Positions 1-9,407 of a DNA stretch of 64,000 nucleotides are shown one piece after another; position 1 is the first letter of the stretch; each line of letters begins with the position of its first letter. The DNA is from Seriola aureovittata (Eukaryota; Chordata; Actinopteri; Carangiformes; Carangidae). The stretch lies in the NCBI RefSeq assembly GCF_021018895.1, contig NC_079373.1, positions 13,178,501 to 13,242,500 on the forward strand, read 5' to 3'. A program made the translations under genes and the position numbers. The notes below the pieces were generated by a model, which saw only the letters and a list, made by a program, of their open reading frames with translations, was not told where the DNA came from and did not search any database.

Positions 1-415
1 TTTTATTTCTTAAGTATATCATTAGAAGGCACATTACTCCACTGCCTTTGGAGTTGCCCTTTTTTTTGTAATCTGGGAAAAGGTCATACAAACAATAACT
101 AATATTATCAATATTGAGTCAAAACTGTGTGGTGCGAATAAAATAAAATAAAATGTCCAGTTTTAAAGGCACATTTTATTTTTCACATCTTTATCACCCT
201 CCAACCTCAACCTCAACCTCAGTCTGTGATTGTACCACCACTATTGACAAGGGGTAAGATTTGCTCATTACCATAATGTCAGGAAAAGAGGCAAAAGAGA
301 ATCTCCCTTTCTAGATTTAGATCCATCTAACCGGCGCAAAGTTCGTTTGTTTGGACGTGTTTTTTCAAATCGCATTTTGATTTTAGAAGTAAAACATTTA
401 TGTTTTTTTTTTCAG
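1..415. other. Upstream intron or 5' flank of the paracaspase gene
   Basis: No exon is recognisable here. The stretch is AT-rich, with a short tandem of AACCTC around 203-220 and a pyrimidine tract that ends at the acceptor at 413-415. A death domain exon is expected upstream in this family and is not seen, so it probably lies before the window. Confidence 0.5.
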
Positions 416-476
416 TGTATCACGGGAGAGAGACGCGTTATGTTCTATGAGCTGCTCACGTATTACAGACCTCACG
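416..476 (+). CDS. malt2/malt3: Paracaspase exon: end of death-domain region / linker to Ig1
   Basis: A long pyrimidine tract ends in CAG just before this exon and a GTAATG donor follows it. The frame CITGERRVMFYELLTYYRPH is open and ends with one spare G. That G completes a GAA codon with the first two bases of the Ig1 exon, giving a continuous reading frame. In human MALT1 this place holds the last helix of the death domain. Sequence similarity is weak, so the call rests on splice sites, phase and position. Confidence 0.5.
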
Positions 477-3400
477 GTAATGTGTGTTTGCGTTTTCTCG
501 TTCCGGGAAAGGGGAGTTTTACACAATACGATTTAAGTGAAGAAGGGAAGGACAAGGAAAACATATTCTGGCTGAGGTCCGACAGATGCTCGATTGGTAC
601 GAGACTGACGGCAGGTAGCCCATACACTAATACATGAGTGCTGACGGTCTTATTGATCACTGATGATTTTCCTGTCGAAATTAGGATATTTCTAACAGTA
701 TCTACAGTATTGTACACTGCGGGTAAAGCTGATTTCACTAGAAACGAGAAGTTAGGTTCTGAGGCTGTATTTACAGCAATTTCATATCTAAAGCGAAATC
801 TTGTTATTCGTTCCAGTTTTTTTTGTACTTTTTATTTCCTTTAGATTTGCTGCGGTTTTTAATGAGTGATTCAAAAATACTTATTTGAAACCAACTTCTT
901 ACAGTCCAGCGAAACAAGAGGAAAATGCACTGATGACTGGATCCCGTCCCAATCCCTGTCGAATAATGATCAGAGGTATGTTATTTCTCGAGAGCGCGAC
1001 AGTCTCAGCGTGGTGTGAGACAGAGGTGACACAGTGTGATTTCAGATGACTTGAAACTCTTATTTGATTTGTTTCAGAAATTTTCATAGTGCGCCATCCT
1101 GTCTCTGTGTGTGTACCTGTGAACCACAAAGTGACTCTGAGTGTACGAGCTGAGGGCACAGGCATCCTCAACTACCAGTGGTTCACTGATGATGAAAAGG
1201 AGGTATGTGGATTTTGCATTTATAAAAAGCATTCTCATTCAGCATCAACATTCTCAAGCATTTTAAACGGCACTTTTTTATTGTGTTGTCTACTGTGAGA
1301 ATTGTGTTTATCTGTGCCTGTACTGTATGTTTACAGTGGTGCACAGATCTCTCTTGAGAAACAGATCTTCATCTCAATTAAACACCTGTTTAAATAAAGA
1401 ATTATCCTACTACTTAGAATGACAATGGAAATGAGTAAAATATTATAGGATAGGACTTAGTGATAATTATTATTTATTATTTTCCCCCCCTAGGTATGCG
1501 ATGGTACTCAAGCAGACCTGACCGTCACAGCCAGAAAAACACAGCTCTATGTCTGCCGAGTGAATGACCACTTTTGTAACTGTGTGTTCAGCGACTGGGT
1601 GAAAGTGAAGGTGTTAGACATAGATAAATCAGGTATGCATTGTGTCATTCTTGTGTTGATTTATAGTGTAGTAGTACGGTGCCTGCGTCATTTTTATTGC
1701 ACATTTGCAGCATAGTCCTGGCATGTCAGCAGGTAATGAAATCATTGTTACGCATATTGATAGTTTATTGCTGTGGGTTTGAATCTCTGCCTGTGTCTTT
1801 TCACACATCAGGTTTACCAGTACACTGGCAGGGTGAGCCGCACATTGCTGTCAACCCTAAACCCCAGACAGTCCGACAAGGTACAAAACTCACTCTCCGT
1901 TGCCTTGCCTTTGGCATACCCACTCCATACTATCAGTGGTACAGGAATGGACAGCCCCTGCTAGACATGACTGGTGACACACTGCAGGTAAGGAAGGATG
2001 AGTGGAGGAAGTGAGGGGTTACTTAATCTCAGTGCTGTTAGTGATTGTTTACACTGTGCTATATTTACTGTGTCATTTCACTGACTGATGTAATTCATTT
2101 AGAAAGTTTGGTGAATGTTCTGCCAAAGGATTGATTTGTGGTTGAGCAATAAGTACAAAGGAAAACAATATGATTTACTGTGATATGTGCAGATTGACCG
2201 TGCAACAGCTGAACATGGAGGATCATACCTGTGCTCAATATCTAACGTGCTAGAAGAGAGATGGACAGAACCAGTTAATGTTGACATTGGTAAGTCATCC
2301 ATGAAAGTACTTTTACTGACTCTGTAAGTCTGGTCTTTTCCACTTTTAGCGTTGTATTTTCCTCAGACTTTACTTCCCCCATTTCCACTGAAAGAGGTGT
2401 GGAGAAAAGCACACTTCTCTCATTCCACTGATTTAGCAGTGAGGCTTTTAGTTGTTTCCATTATGCTGGAGGTACTTTCCCATTTCTACAGAGTAAAAAG
2501 GAAGTTGTTAGACTCCAAATAGTGTTTGATCCGAGGCATCGACACACAACAGGAAAGTGATGTAAAGTGAAACTAGTTCTTACAGTGTTTCTCCTGTTGT
2601 AACTTGTCTGTACAGTGCATATCATGAAAAATAGTCATATTGCTAAATTGCGTTGCCCTATACATGCTCTCCGGAAAGTATCAGTACTAGTACTTTATAT
2701 AAGATTTATGTTCAAAAAACGCTAATGTTTGCGCTTCTCTTTTTTTATATCTAGTGCAAACTGATCAGCTTCCTCCGGCAGCACCCACAGGTACAGTGTT
2801 ATGGAAAGAATCAAGCTGTGCTATTTTAATATGCTACAGAAGAAAACTGTTGTGTTATGTATCAGAATTTCCTACTGCTGCTATAATTTTGACTCTGATC
2901 TTTTAGCCACAGATAAAGTTGCCCTACTTATTGGAAACCTGAATTACTCCAACCACCCCGGCTTGATGGCCCCCATTATGGATGTGCATGAGCTGGCCAA
3001 CCTCCTGCAGCAGCTCGGCTTCAGAGTGGTTTCCCTGCTGGATCTCACCAGGGAGGAGATGCTGGCCGCTATTGAAAAGTTCATTCAGCTCCTTGACAGA
3101 GGAGTTTATGGTAAGTAAAGTTAGCCTCTATGAATATATATATTTTTTTAATTAGTTACATTTGTCAGTTGATTCATGAATTCAGCTTTTGTGCCTGGAG
3201 AAACTGTGACGTAGTAATTTTTCCTGGGATTTGAAATAGAGCACTGTAACTTTCTTTGCTGTGTCATGTGCCTTTATCTATTGCTGTCCACTTGTCATGA
3301 GTCACGAACCCATGAGCGGTTTGTAGTATCTTGCTTATAGGCCTACGTGTGTCTGGCTGTGATGGAAGATAAGGGGTAAAAAGAAGCGTAGGCGATTTCA

Positions 3401-6400
3401 GTGTTCACAAGCTATATATGGAACTTCCTGAATATATGTTACACTAACATAGGATGTTTATGTTGTATTTATAAAGGATAATTCTTTATTAGGCAAACGG
3501 TCAACTAAACTTCTGTCACTCTTCATTATTAAACAGCACACAGGTACATAAATACACACTTCAATCATACAACTGTAATATGATACTATGTAGATAATAT
3601 TAAAATAATGAGGTAACTGTCATGAATCAGAACAATACCTTCTCTTGCTATTCTCTACTTTCTCTTGCTAATAACAAAACAAAGATGGGAAATTGGTGTG
3701 ATTTTAAACATGCTGTATAGAAATCAGGCATGTTTTGATCCCCAGTGTGACCTTTCTCTCAGCTGCTCCAAACATTACATTTTATTTTTCCTGGGATTGC
3801 AGTGTGTACAGTGCAAAATGTGATGATTACAATTCTTATTCTTTTGCAGCGGTAACTAGATATGTATTTTATCACTCTTGACAGGTCTTTTCTACTATGC
3901 GGGTCATGGGTATGAGTGCGCTGGGAGGAATTACTTGGTTGCTATTGATGCTCCACAACCATACCAACCTGAAAACTGCGTCTGTGTGCAGAGGGTCATG
4001 CACAGTATGCAGCAAAGACGGACTGCACTGAGTGTAATCCTACTGGATACCTGTAGAAAATGGTAGGTGCCATAATGAATTTCTGTTTTCACTAAGAGAT
4101 GACAGTGACACATGGATTTTCACATTTATGATGAATATACATACTTAATTATGCAAATGGAAACTATTATATACTGAATATATTAGTGGATTTTGTCATA
4201 ACGCACAAGTTAGAAGGCTTTGTTTTGACTGCTTCATTCTTCTAAAAACTGCATTTTACTTTCTAAAGGTACAACCAGGATTGCATACCTTCTGCCATCA
4301 CGCCACTGAAACCTAGTGGGAATACTGTTTATGGTTATGCCACGTATGTACTTTTTATTAGATGTTTTGCAAATATTTATTCACAAATACGGAAACTGAT
4401 ACTCAAGCCAACTCAGTGATTTAACAGTGCAAGTGCAATGAGAATATTTTTTTTCAATTAGTCAACATGCGGTAGAATGGAACATTATGTATATTAAAAA
4501 ATCTTTTAGTATCTTTGTTTGTATTACATTTCCTTCATTAATTCCTGCAGATGTGAAGATGCTGAGGCTTTTGAGGTGCAGGACGGAGGGAAAAGTACAG
4601 GAATCTTCACCAAGTACTTGAACAAGCACATCCTTCAGTGCGAGAAGGTCACACATGTCTTAGAGAAGGTGTCTGAGGGTAAGAATATTTTGCTTTGTTT
4701 TTTGTTTTTGAATAAATCTAAAATGTATCAATCTGAGAATTAAGGAATGACATTGTAATAAGGAGTAGATGTAGTTTTTGTGACCATGCTGTGTATTTTT
4801 TAGTAGGTGAGTGGACACATGTACAACAAAGGGGAATATAGTTATTTCAACTGAACAAATTTATAACTGATACTAAAATCATTAGTGTTTGAGATTAAAG
4901 TCTATGTCTACTTCACATAAACTCGCCCCCCCCCTCCCTCCACCAAAAGTACAAAACCTTTTCAGCTTGTATTTTTGCATTTAGGCATTCAGTTTATGAA
5001 TTATATAATATTATATAATTCAGTAGGCTGACAGTTCTTGCAGATCGATGGTAAACAGATCTGAAGGGAACAGGTTGTTCTTTGGTGTGCTGGGTGGACC
5101 ACAAACAAGTTTTATAATTTGTTGGCCACTCTTTTTTAGTGTTGTTTACTCAGGACTAAGTAAAGCTGTGACTGAGAGTGAGGAGTTATCAAGTTGTCCC
5201 GTTGTGTTTTGTCTGTTTAATGGGTCTCTGGTGAAAAAGTTTTTCGAGGTACGATTAGCATGTGACCTCATTCTCTGGAAATTCACACTGTTGGCCAGAG
5301 AACAGCAAGAAACCTGAGAGCTGCAGAGTGCAAGACAGCTGCTCTGCCGTTTGGGCACCCACTGCGACTTCTCTCATGGGTTCACTCACGAATCAGTGCT
5401 AGCAGGACAGGAAGCCCTGCTGCAAGCACTGTGCGTGCATGCGTGCGTGTGTGTATGTAGACATATTTACGTGAACAAAAGCACCATTGGTTATGAAAAT
5501 TTTGAAACAGGTTTTGTTTTCAATCACAGGGCCACAGTGTAGGTAGTAAGTTAGAAATTCTCAGGCCTCTGGTTCTGATATTCAATCATCTTGTCCGGCA
5601 TAATGAAGACAGCTGACACAAAATCACCTCAAAAGCCAAGCATAAACCTCTATAAATGTTTTTGACATGGTCAGTACTGGTCAGCCAATCCATCCTGTTA
5701 ACCTTTTTAATGATTAATGAGAGGGGTTTGCCCCCCTCATTTGCCCAAGACAATTACAGTGAATATTAACAAATTTCCCTAAGTTCCTCAAAACCAGCCA
5801 TGTGAATCTGATGAACTCTTTCTAAAACTCACTCATTCCTCACTCACTGCTATTGCAAAACTCAGGCAGTCCCATGATCAAAGGAGTGCGAGCGTACGTG
5901 CTATTGTAGTTGGTGAAATATTTGAAAAGAAGAAGTTAATTGAATGAAATATGGATTATCTCAAAAGTTGACAGAAAAAATGAAAATCTGAATGTGAAGT
6001 TGCAGTAGAGTTTTGTTTTCTGGTCTTGAAAGCATTATATTTACCTGCATTTTCTCCCCTTCTCTACACCAGATCTAGGCAGAGACCCTTTAGTTACAGG
6101 CAGGCAGGCAGTGGAGATCAAACACACCCTCAAGGAACCTCGATCCCTTGCAGATCCAGTTCGGACCACCGGCCACACAAAGGAACTACACTTGCGAGAT
6201 GCCTGCTGGAGGCAAGCAAATGGTAAGTAGATTTAGTAGAAGAAATTTCCCCACAGCATCATGTCTTTTCCTCTGTTAATTATTTTCCAGGTCAGATTGC
6301 ATTTTAGACAGGATATGTTAATAAATGTCCACATTCCAAATATAGTTTATTTTCCATTAAGGAAACCACTGTTCCATTTGTTGAGCTATTGCCCCTATTG

Positions 6401-8321
6401 AGTGTGAGAGAGAATTAGTTCTCTCAACTCTTCCTCACACCTCCCACACTACAAAATGTGACAAACCAAGTATAGGCATTGTGGTTTAATGCGATATTTT
6501 CAGCACCATTCAAAAAATGTTTTAATAAATCATAACAGGGAAATGGTCCATTTTACCGAGTGTATTTTCCTGTTTGATGGAAGGAAGTCGTTTTTTTGAC
6601 ATCTTATAACTTCCTCAAATTTACTTAACCTTTTTAAAAATGGAATCTTGAGATGGTGAGTTAATCTGAGAATCTACTCAGTCTCTTTTAGATTAGGTCC
6701 AAGATTAAGGTCTTAAATCAACAGAGCGACTGACAAGTCCCTAATGTCTTCAATCTGGCTCTGCGAAATCAGCTGCTGTGTCACAGTAATTGAACAAAAT
6801 TACAGTCAAGTAAAGTAGTAAAACAGTTCAGTAGCTGATTTTAGTTGCATTTCTTTCTAAAAAGAAAAAAACAACAAAACTTTTTCATATCTTCTTTCAG
6901 AGCTACCACGGAAGAAGCGGCTGACGTTTCATTGCGGAGTGGAAGTGGAAGTCAGCTTCTCAGCTTTGTTCTCTAATGTTTTGGTGGCTTTTGCCAGTGT
7001 AAAGACCAAAGGCCCAAAAACCCAGGACTGCACCGTCACACTGAGCAGCAAACCTGTAAATATTTATTTTTTACCTAATTTTACTTTATTTTATTATTAT
7101 ATTTACTTTTCTTAACTTTAAGACATCCTGTCACGTTTTATTTTGATCCATATAGAAACCACAAAGGATGTATACAGTGACATACATGTACAAAAGCAAA
7201 CAAATCACAACATTGTTAATAAATAAATGCACAGTATACAGAAATGTCACCTTTATATTAGCATAACTGTCTTGATAACTAGCTCAAATCTGACTTTCTT
7301 CCTTATGAGTTAGTAAACTCAACATTGGGTTTAAAAATTGCTTTCCAAATGTATCTACATCATAAATTCCATGTTGCTCACCATAGCATGCAGTCACTTT
7401 CCATTAGCCAGCAGGAATTTCTCAATGTTGACCATTCACCCCCACGTTTCACATGTTTGAGGAAGTTCTGCCCATATATAGACTTCCTATCTGCTGCAAC
7501 CACAGACAAAGACAAAGCAGGATGTAGTACTAGTAATCTGCAACACTTCTCTTAGTAATACATACATGCTGTAGACTACAGAACCTTGGACCATATTGAC
7601 ATCTAGTGGCTGATTCATTGTGGCACTTGTTCCACCACATCCTGGCAGAGATTCAGTGCCAAAACATTGTAAATGCAGGAGGCATTTATTTATTTTGATG
7701 AAGTTGGTAAACTCATACTAATCAAATCTTTTATGCTCTGAATCCTTAGGCAATGCAAGACATATTTTCTGGCCCTGGCAGGTCAGAGGATTTGGACTCT
7801 CTACTATTTAAGTCCTCTGATAACCCAGACTGCACTCTGAGGCTTTGCGCTCTTCAGAGGCTTAAGGTATGCAGTCAGTGATATATGTCCCATTTCTGTT
7901 CCTATGAAAAACAAACACTAATTCTTTACCAGAAAGTCTGTACAATAAATGTGATTGATGTGTTATTTGCCTTTGCTAGGAATCGCTGGTCATCAAGGTA
8001 GATCTACACTATACTCACACAGACAGTAAGCTGCGCCAGACAGAAAGCCAACATGTGGACATAGGAAAACCTCTGGTGGCATCCTGTAAATTGTACAGGA
8101 GGAGGAATCATGCAGCAACAGACAAAAAACACGAAGGTGCTTCTGCTCAAAGTATGGGCAACATTTCAAGCAGCAAACCACTGCTGCATCAGACTGTGGC
8201 TGGTCCATGTCGCCCTTTCACCAGAAAGGCAGAGTGTGCTGCTAAAGTTGCAGTTACAAGGAGCAATGAACCTGAAGAAAATGATGAGAATGAACTGCGA
8301 GACTTTGCTCTTCGACATTAG
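416..8321 (+). CDS. malt2/malt3: Type 1 paracaspase, MALT1 family (partial 5'), 14 exons
   Basis: This is an Arg-specific cysteine protease and scaffold. In this family it works in the CARD-BCL10-MALT1 complex, where it activates NF-kappaB and cleaves regulators in the cytosol. The exons join in one frame into 1983 nt (660 residues plus stop). Domain order is end of the death-domain linker, Ig1, Ig2, caspase-like domain, Ig3, short tail. The catalytic His lies in YYAGHGYE and the catalytic Cys in LLDTCRK. The acidic residues that line the Arg pocket in human MALT1 are kept, in PIMDVHEL, LLDTC and EAFEVQ. The Trp before Ig3 (ACWRQAN) is also conserved. Human MALT1 has 824 residues; this protein lacks its death domain in the window and has a much shorter tail. 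Location beside FRMD5, low identity outside the protease core and the short tail favour PCASP2/PCASP3 (malt2 or malt3) over malt1, but I cannot choose between them. Family assignment is near certain; paralogue identity is inference. Confidence 0.93.
477..1077. other. Intron before the Ig1 exon
   Basis: This is intronic DNA between the presumed linker exon and the Ig1 exon. It contains an exon-like segment at 905-975 that does not fit the reading phase of the previous exon (see rejected items). Nothing else is recognisable. Confidence 0.5.
1078..1202 (+). CDS. malt2/malt3: Paracaspase exon: Ig1, first half
   Basis: It encodes IVRHPVSVCVPVNHKVTL and the typical Ig strand C motif NYQWF, aligning with the human start of Ig1 (ITVNPESKAV to QYQWF). 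The acceptor is TTTCAG and the donor GTATGT; the exon ends in phase 0. The B-strand position that is Cys in human Ig1 (LCCRA) reads LSVRA here. Confidence 0.9.
1494..1632 (+). CDS. malt2/malt3: Paracaspase exon: Ig1, second half
   Basis: It contains the Ig strand F motif LYVCRVND and the strand G segment FSDWVKVKV, aligning with human YVCRVNNN and FSQWSQLDV. A C-rich tract and TAG precede it; the donor is GTATGC. It ends in phase 1. Confidence 0.92.
1812..1987 (+). CDS. malt2/malt3: Paracaspase exon: Ig2, first half
   Basis: It encodes strand B LTLRCLAFG and strand C PYYQWYRNGQPL, close to human LVLQCVAVG and HYQWFKNELPL. The acceptor is CATCAG and the donor GTAAGG. The Ig2 cysteine pair, unlike that of Ig1, is intact. 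Confidence 0.94.
2193..2289 (+). CDS. malt2/malt3: Paracaspase exon: Ig2, second half
   Basis: It encodes GGSYLCSISN, the strand F of Ig2, then a Trp/Pro-containing strand G and VNVDI. Acceptor GTGCAG, donor GTAAGT. It ends in phase 1 after the last Ig2 strand. Confidence 0.92.
2290..2754. other. Intron between Ig2 and the mini-exon
   Basis: I see no further exon, repeat or RNA gene here. The human gene has an additional acidic linker segment between Ig2 and the protease; no counterpart is visible. Confidence 0.5.
2755..2790 (+). CDS. malt2/malt3: Paracaspase 36-nt mini-exon in the Ig2-protease linker
   Basis: This short exon encodes VQTDQLPPAAPT. It sits where human MALT1 has its alternatively spliced exon 7 (also tiny). 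It is phase 1 at both ends, so skipping it leaves the frame intact. It shares TDQ-P with the human linker but has no Glu that would make a TRAF6 motif. Acceptor ATCTAG, donor GTACAG. Confidence 0.82.
2907..3110 (+). CDS. malt2/malt3: Paracaspase exon: start of caspase-like domain
   Basis: It encodes DKVALLIGNLNYSNHP, then APIMDVHELANLLQQLGF and VVSLLDLTREEM, which align closely with human MALT1 (DKVALLIGNMNY, APLVDVYELTNLL). The Asp in MDVHEL corresponds to a residue of the Arg-binding S1 pocket. Donor GTAAGT, phase 1. Confidence 0.97.
3111..3884. other. Intron within the protease domain
   Basis: This is AT-rich intronic DNA. CTTTCTCTTGCTA occurs twice near 3638-3672 as a short imperfect direct repeat. 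I see nothing else. Confidence 0.5.
3885..4062 (+). CDS. malt2/malt3: Paracaspase exon: catalytic His and Cys
   Basis: Both members of the catalytic dyad are in this exon: His in YYAGHGYE and Cys in LLDTCRK. Between them PQPYQPENCVCVQ matches human PNPYRSENCLCVQ. The Asp just before the Cys, part of the acidic S1 pocket, is kept. The protein is therefore expected to be an active protease. Acceptor GACAG, donor GTAGGT, phase 2. Confidence 0.97.
4269..4343 (+). CDS. malt2/malt3: Paracaspase exon: after the catalytic Cys
   Basis: It encodes the loop after the catalytic Cys, then NTVYGYAT, matching human NIVFGYAT. The loop (YNQDCIPSAITPLKPS) differs from human, as usual for this part. Acceptor TAAAG, donor GTATGT, phase 2. 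Confidence 0.93.
4551..4678 (+). CDS. malt2/malt3: Paracaspase exon: end of protease core
   Basis: It encodes CEDAEAFEVQDGGKSTGIFT, aligning with human CQGAEAFEIQHSG and GIFMKFL. The Glu in AEAFE corresponds to a further S1 acidic residue. Acceptor TGCAG, donor GTAAGA, phase 1. Confidence 0.96.
4679..6072. other. Longest paracaspase intron
   Basis: It contains a C-rich run near 4925-4940, an AT-rich dyad TTATATAATATTATATAA near 5002-5019 and an open frame at 5048-5317 with no recognisable domain. A short alternating GCGTGCATGCGTGCGTGTG run lies near 5431-5449. I see no exon. Confidence 0.5.
6073..6222 (+). CDS. malt2/malt3: Paracaspase exon: link from protease to Ig3
   Basis: The frame reads DLGRDPLVTGRQAVEIKHTL, aligning with human DMGKCHLTKGKQALEIRSSL, then SLADPVRTTGHT against ALTDPIQGTEYS. 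ACWRQAN carries the Trp which in human MALT1 (Trp580) contacts Ig3 and helps autoinhibition. The correct frame follows from the phase-1 junction with the preceding exon; a different frame is also open across it. Confidence 0.94.
6223..6900. other. Intron before Ig3
   Basis: This is AT-rich DNA with no exon, repeat family or RNA gene that I recognise. Confidence 0.45.
6901..7055 (+). CDS. malt2/malt3: Paracaspase exon: Ig3, first part
   Basis: It encodes ELPRKKRLTFHCGVEVEVSF, then LFSNVLVAFASV, which match human ELPESMCLKFDCGVQIQL and EFSNVMIIYTSI. This is the C-terminal Ig3 domain that follows the protease. Acceptor TTTCAG, donor GTAAAT, phase 0. Confidence 0.95.
7056..7749. other. Intron within Ig3
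   Basis: It contains an AT-rich start, an open frame at 7325-7555 without recognisable domains and the segment GACATCTAGTGGC near 7598, a short string that I have seen often in fish intergenic DNA. No exon is seen. Confidence 0.4.
7750..7866 (+). CDS. malt2/malt3: Paracaspase exon: Ig3, middle
   Basis: It is exactly 39 codons, phase 0 at both ends. CTLRLCALQRLK aligns with human CLYTRLSSLQKLK. Human MALT1 is mono-ubiquitinated on a Lys in this element (Lys644); a Lys is kept here in QRLK, though I cannot be sure it is the same position. Confidence 0.92.
7980..8321 (+). CDS. malt2/malt3: Paracaspase last exon: end of Ig3 and C-terminal tail
   Basis: It starts with ESLVIKVDLHYTHTD, the last Ig3 strands (human EHLVFTVCLSYQYSG), and VDIGKPLVASCK matches human VNVGKPLIAKL. 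The tail of about 75 residues is basic at first and then acidic. Near its end PEENDE fits the TRAF6-binding consensus PxExx(acidic/aromatic). The stop codon TAG follows LRDFALRH. Confidence 0.95.
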   Translation, partial: ESLVIKVDLHYTHTDSKLRQTESQHVDIGKPLVASCKLYRRRNHAATDKKHEGASAQSMGNISSSKPLLHQTVAGPCRPFTRKAECAAKVAVTRSNEPEENDENELRDFALRH

Positions 8322-8760
8322 ACCTTTCTGGTTGCATTACTGTAAATACTTACTACTCTGAGATTTTGATGTTTTTTACTCACGTGATTAGGAATGCATT
8401 GCTGATCATGTATCTCACCTGTCTGTGGTTGATGATGATGAATGAATAAGTGTGTGACTGAGTTTTATGTTTAGTTTGTCTTAGCATTTTATTCCTAGCA
8501 ACACTGAAGAAACATTAACACTTACTTTTGCTAACCACTGAATTCATCATAAATTGTATAATACTTAAAATTTATATAATATAAATTTATATAATAATTG
8601 TTTATGACACTTTTTCATCAGTGGCAAGCTGGCTAGCCTAATTTAACAAAAAAAAGACCATTGCTGTCAATAATTTATCAAATAAAGACTACCACTTTCA
8701 TTGGGTTTCTTCTGTATTTTTCTGCTTTAGTTCTTATTTTGAGATAATGAAATAAACTTA
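8322..8760 (+). other. malt2/malt3: Paracaspase 3' UTR with two poly(A) signals
   Basis: AATAAA occurs at 8681-8686 and again at 8751-8756, in AT-rich sequence after the stop codon. An imperfect tandem of AAATTTATATAAT lies at about 8569-8597. The second signal would give a transcript about 70 nt longer. Confidence 0.6.
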
Positions 8761-9300
8761 AACTGTTGACAAATGATAACAGTCCGTTACCATTTGAAGA
8801 AAGGCAATTTTTGTATTTGCTGCCAGTGTTTTACTTATATTTAATTCGCCCAAGGCTGCGCAAACATTTGCGTACTACTGTGAAGTAGCTATACTTGCAC
8901 TACTTGGTGAAGCTGAAAACGCAGCTAACGCCTAGACTTAAGCAAAGTTACTCACGACTCCGGTAAGGTCGAACCAAAATTAGACGAAGGACTGCGAGAA
9001 CATTATTGTCAATGTAAGCGTTTATGTTTACAATTTACCGTCTTAAACGATATCCACGTCTTTGGCAAATTTGTGTCCACCTTACTGTTAGCTAAAGCTA
9101 GCTAAACTTTAGCTAAAGTTAGCTTAATAGCATACATTTGTCATTCTCGCTTCCTTTGGTCACTTTAGCATTTAAAGTCACAAAGACACTGAGGTACAGC
9201 CACGACAGCCAGAAAACTATCTGATGTCACAACATACGAGCACAGGTAGGTCCTTTTTATAGACAGATTATCCACGCTGTGCACCAGTCCCCACTAGCTC
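8761..9300. other. Intergenic DNA between paracaspase and tRNA-His
   Basis: It holds a cluster of AGCTAAAG/GTTAGC-type words at about 9088-9128, with both direct and inverted copies. A strong donor-like CCG|GTAAGG occurs near 8960, but no matching exon is evident. Nothing else is recognisable. Confidence 0.4.
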
Positions 9301-9372
9301 GCCGTGATCGTATAGTGGTTAGTACTCTGCGTTGTGGCCGCAGCAACCCCGGTTCGAATCCGGGTCACGGCA
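9301..9372 (+). tRNA. tRNA-His, anticodon GTG
   Basis: The acceptor stem pairs GCCGTGA (9301-9307) with TCACGGC (9365-9371), followed by an A discriminator. The anticodon arm pairs CTGCG with CGCAG around the loop TTGTGGC, with GTG at 9334-9336. A typical B box GGTTCGAATCC is at 9351-9361 and the A box TAGTGGTTAGT at 9313-9323. It has no intron. A run of nine T at about 9399-9407 would stop RNA polymerase III. The structure is complete, so this looks like a working gene, not a tRNA-derived SINE. Confidence 0.97.
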
Positions 9373-9398
9373 GAGAATCACCAATGAAGGGGTTCTTC

Positions 9399-9407
9399 TT
9401 TTTTTTT
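9399..9407 (+). terminator. Pol III terminator of tRNA-His
   Basis: The T run lies 26 nt past the tRNA end, within the usual distance for an RNA polymerase III terminator. Confidence 0.75.

Noticed and set aside
905..975. Exon-like segment with CAG before and GTATGT after, in frame with the Ig1 exon (contains KQEENALMTG)
   Set aside because: Its start phase does not fit the exon at 416-476, and reading through from that exon gives an early stop. It has a poor pyrimidine tract and no similarity to MALT1. It could be an alternative or pseudo-exon, but I do not include it.
5048..5317. 89-codon frame in the paracaspase intron
   Set aside because: No similarity to the family, no matching splice phases; the flanking exons 4551-4678 and 6073-6222 join perfectly without it.
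8761..9300. Possible upstream non-coding exon ending at CCG|GTAAGG
   Set aside because: A single donor-like string without acceptor, promoter or partner exon is not enough.
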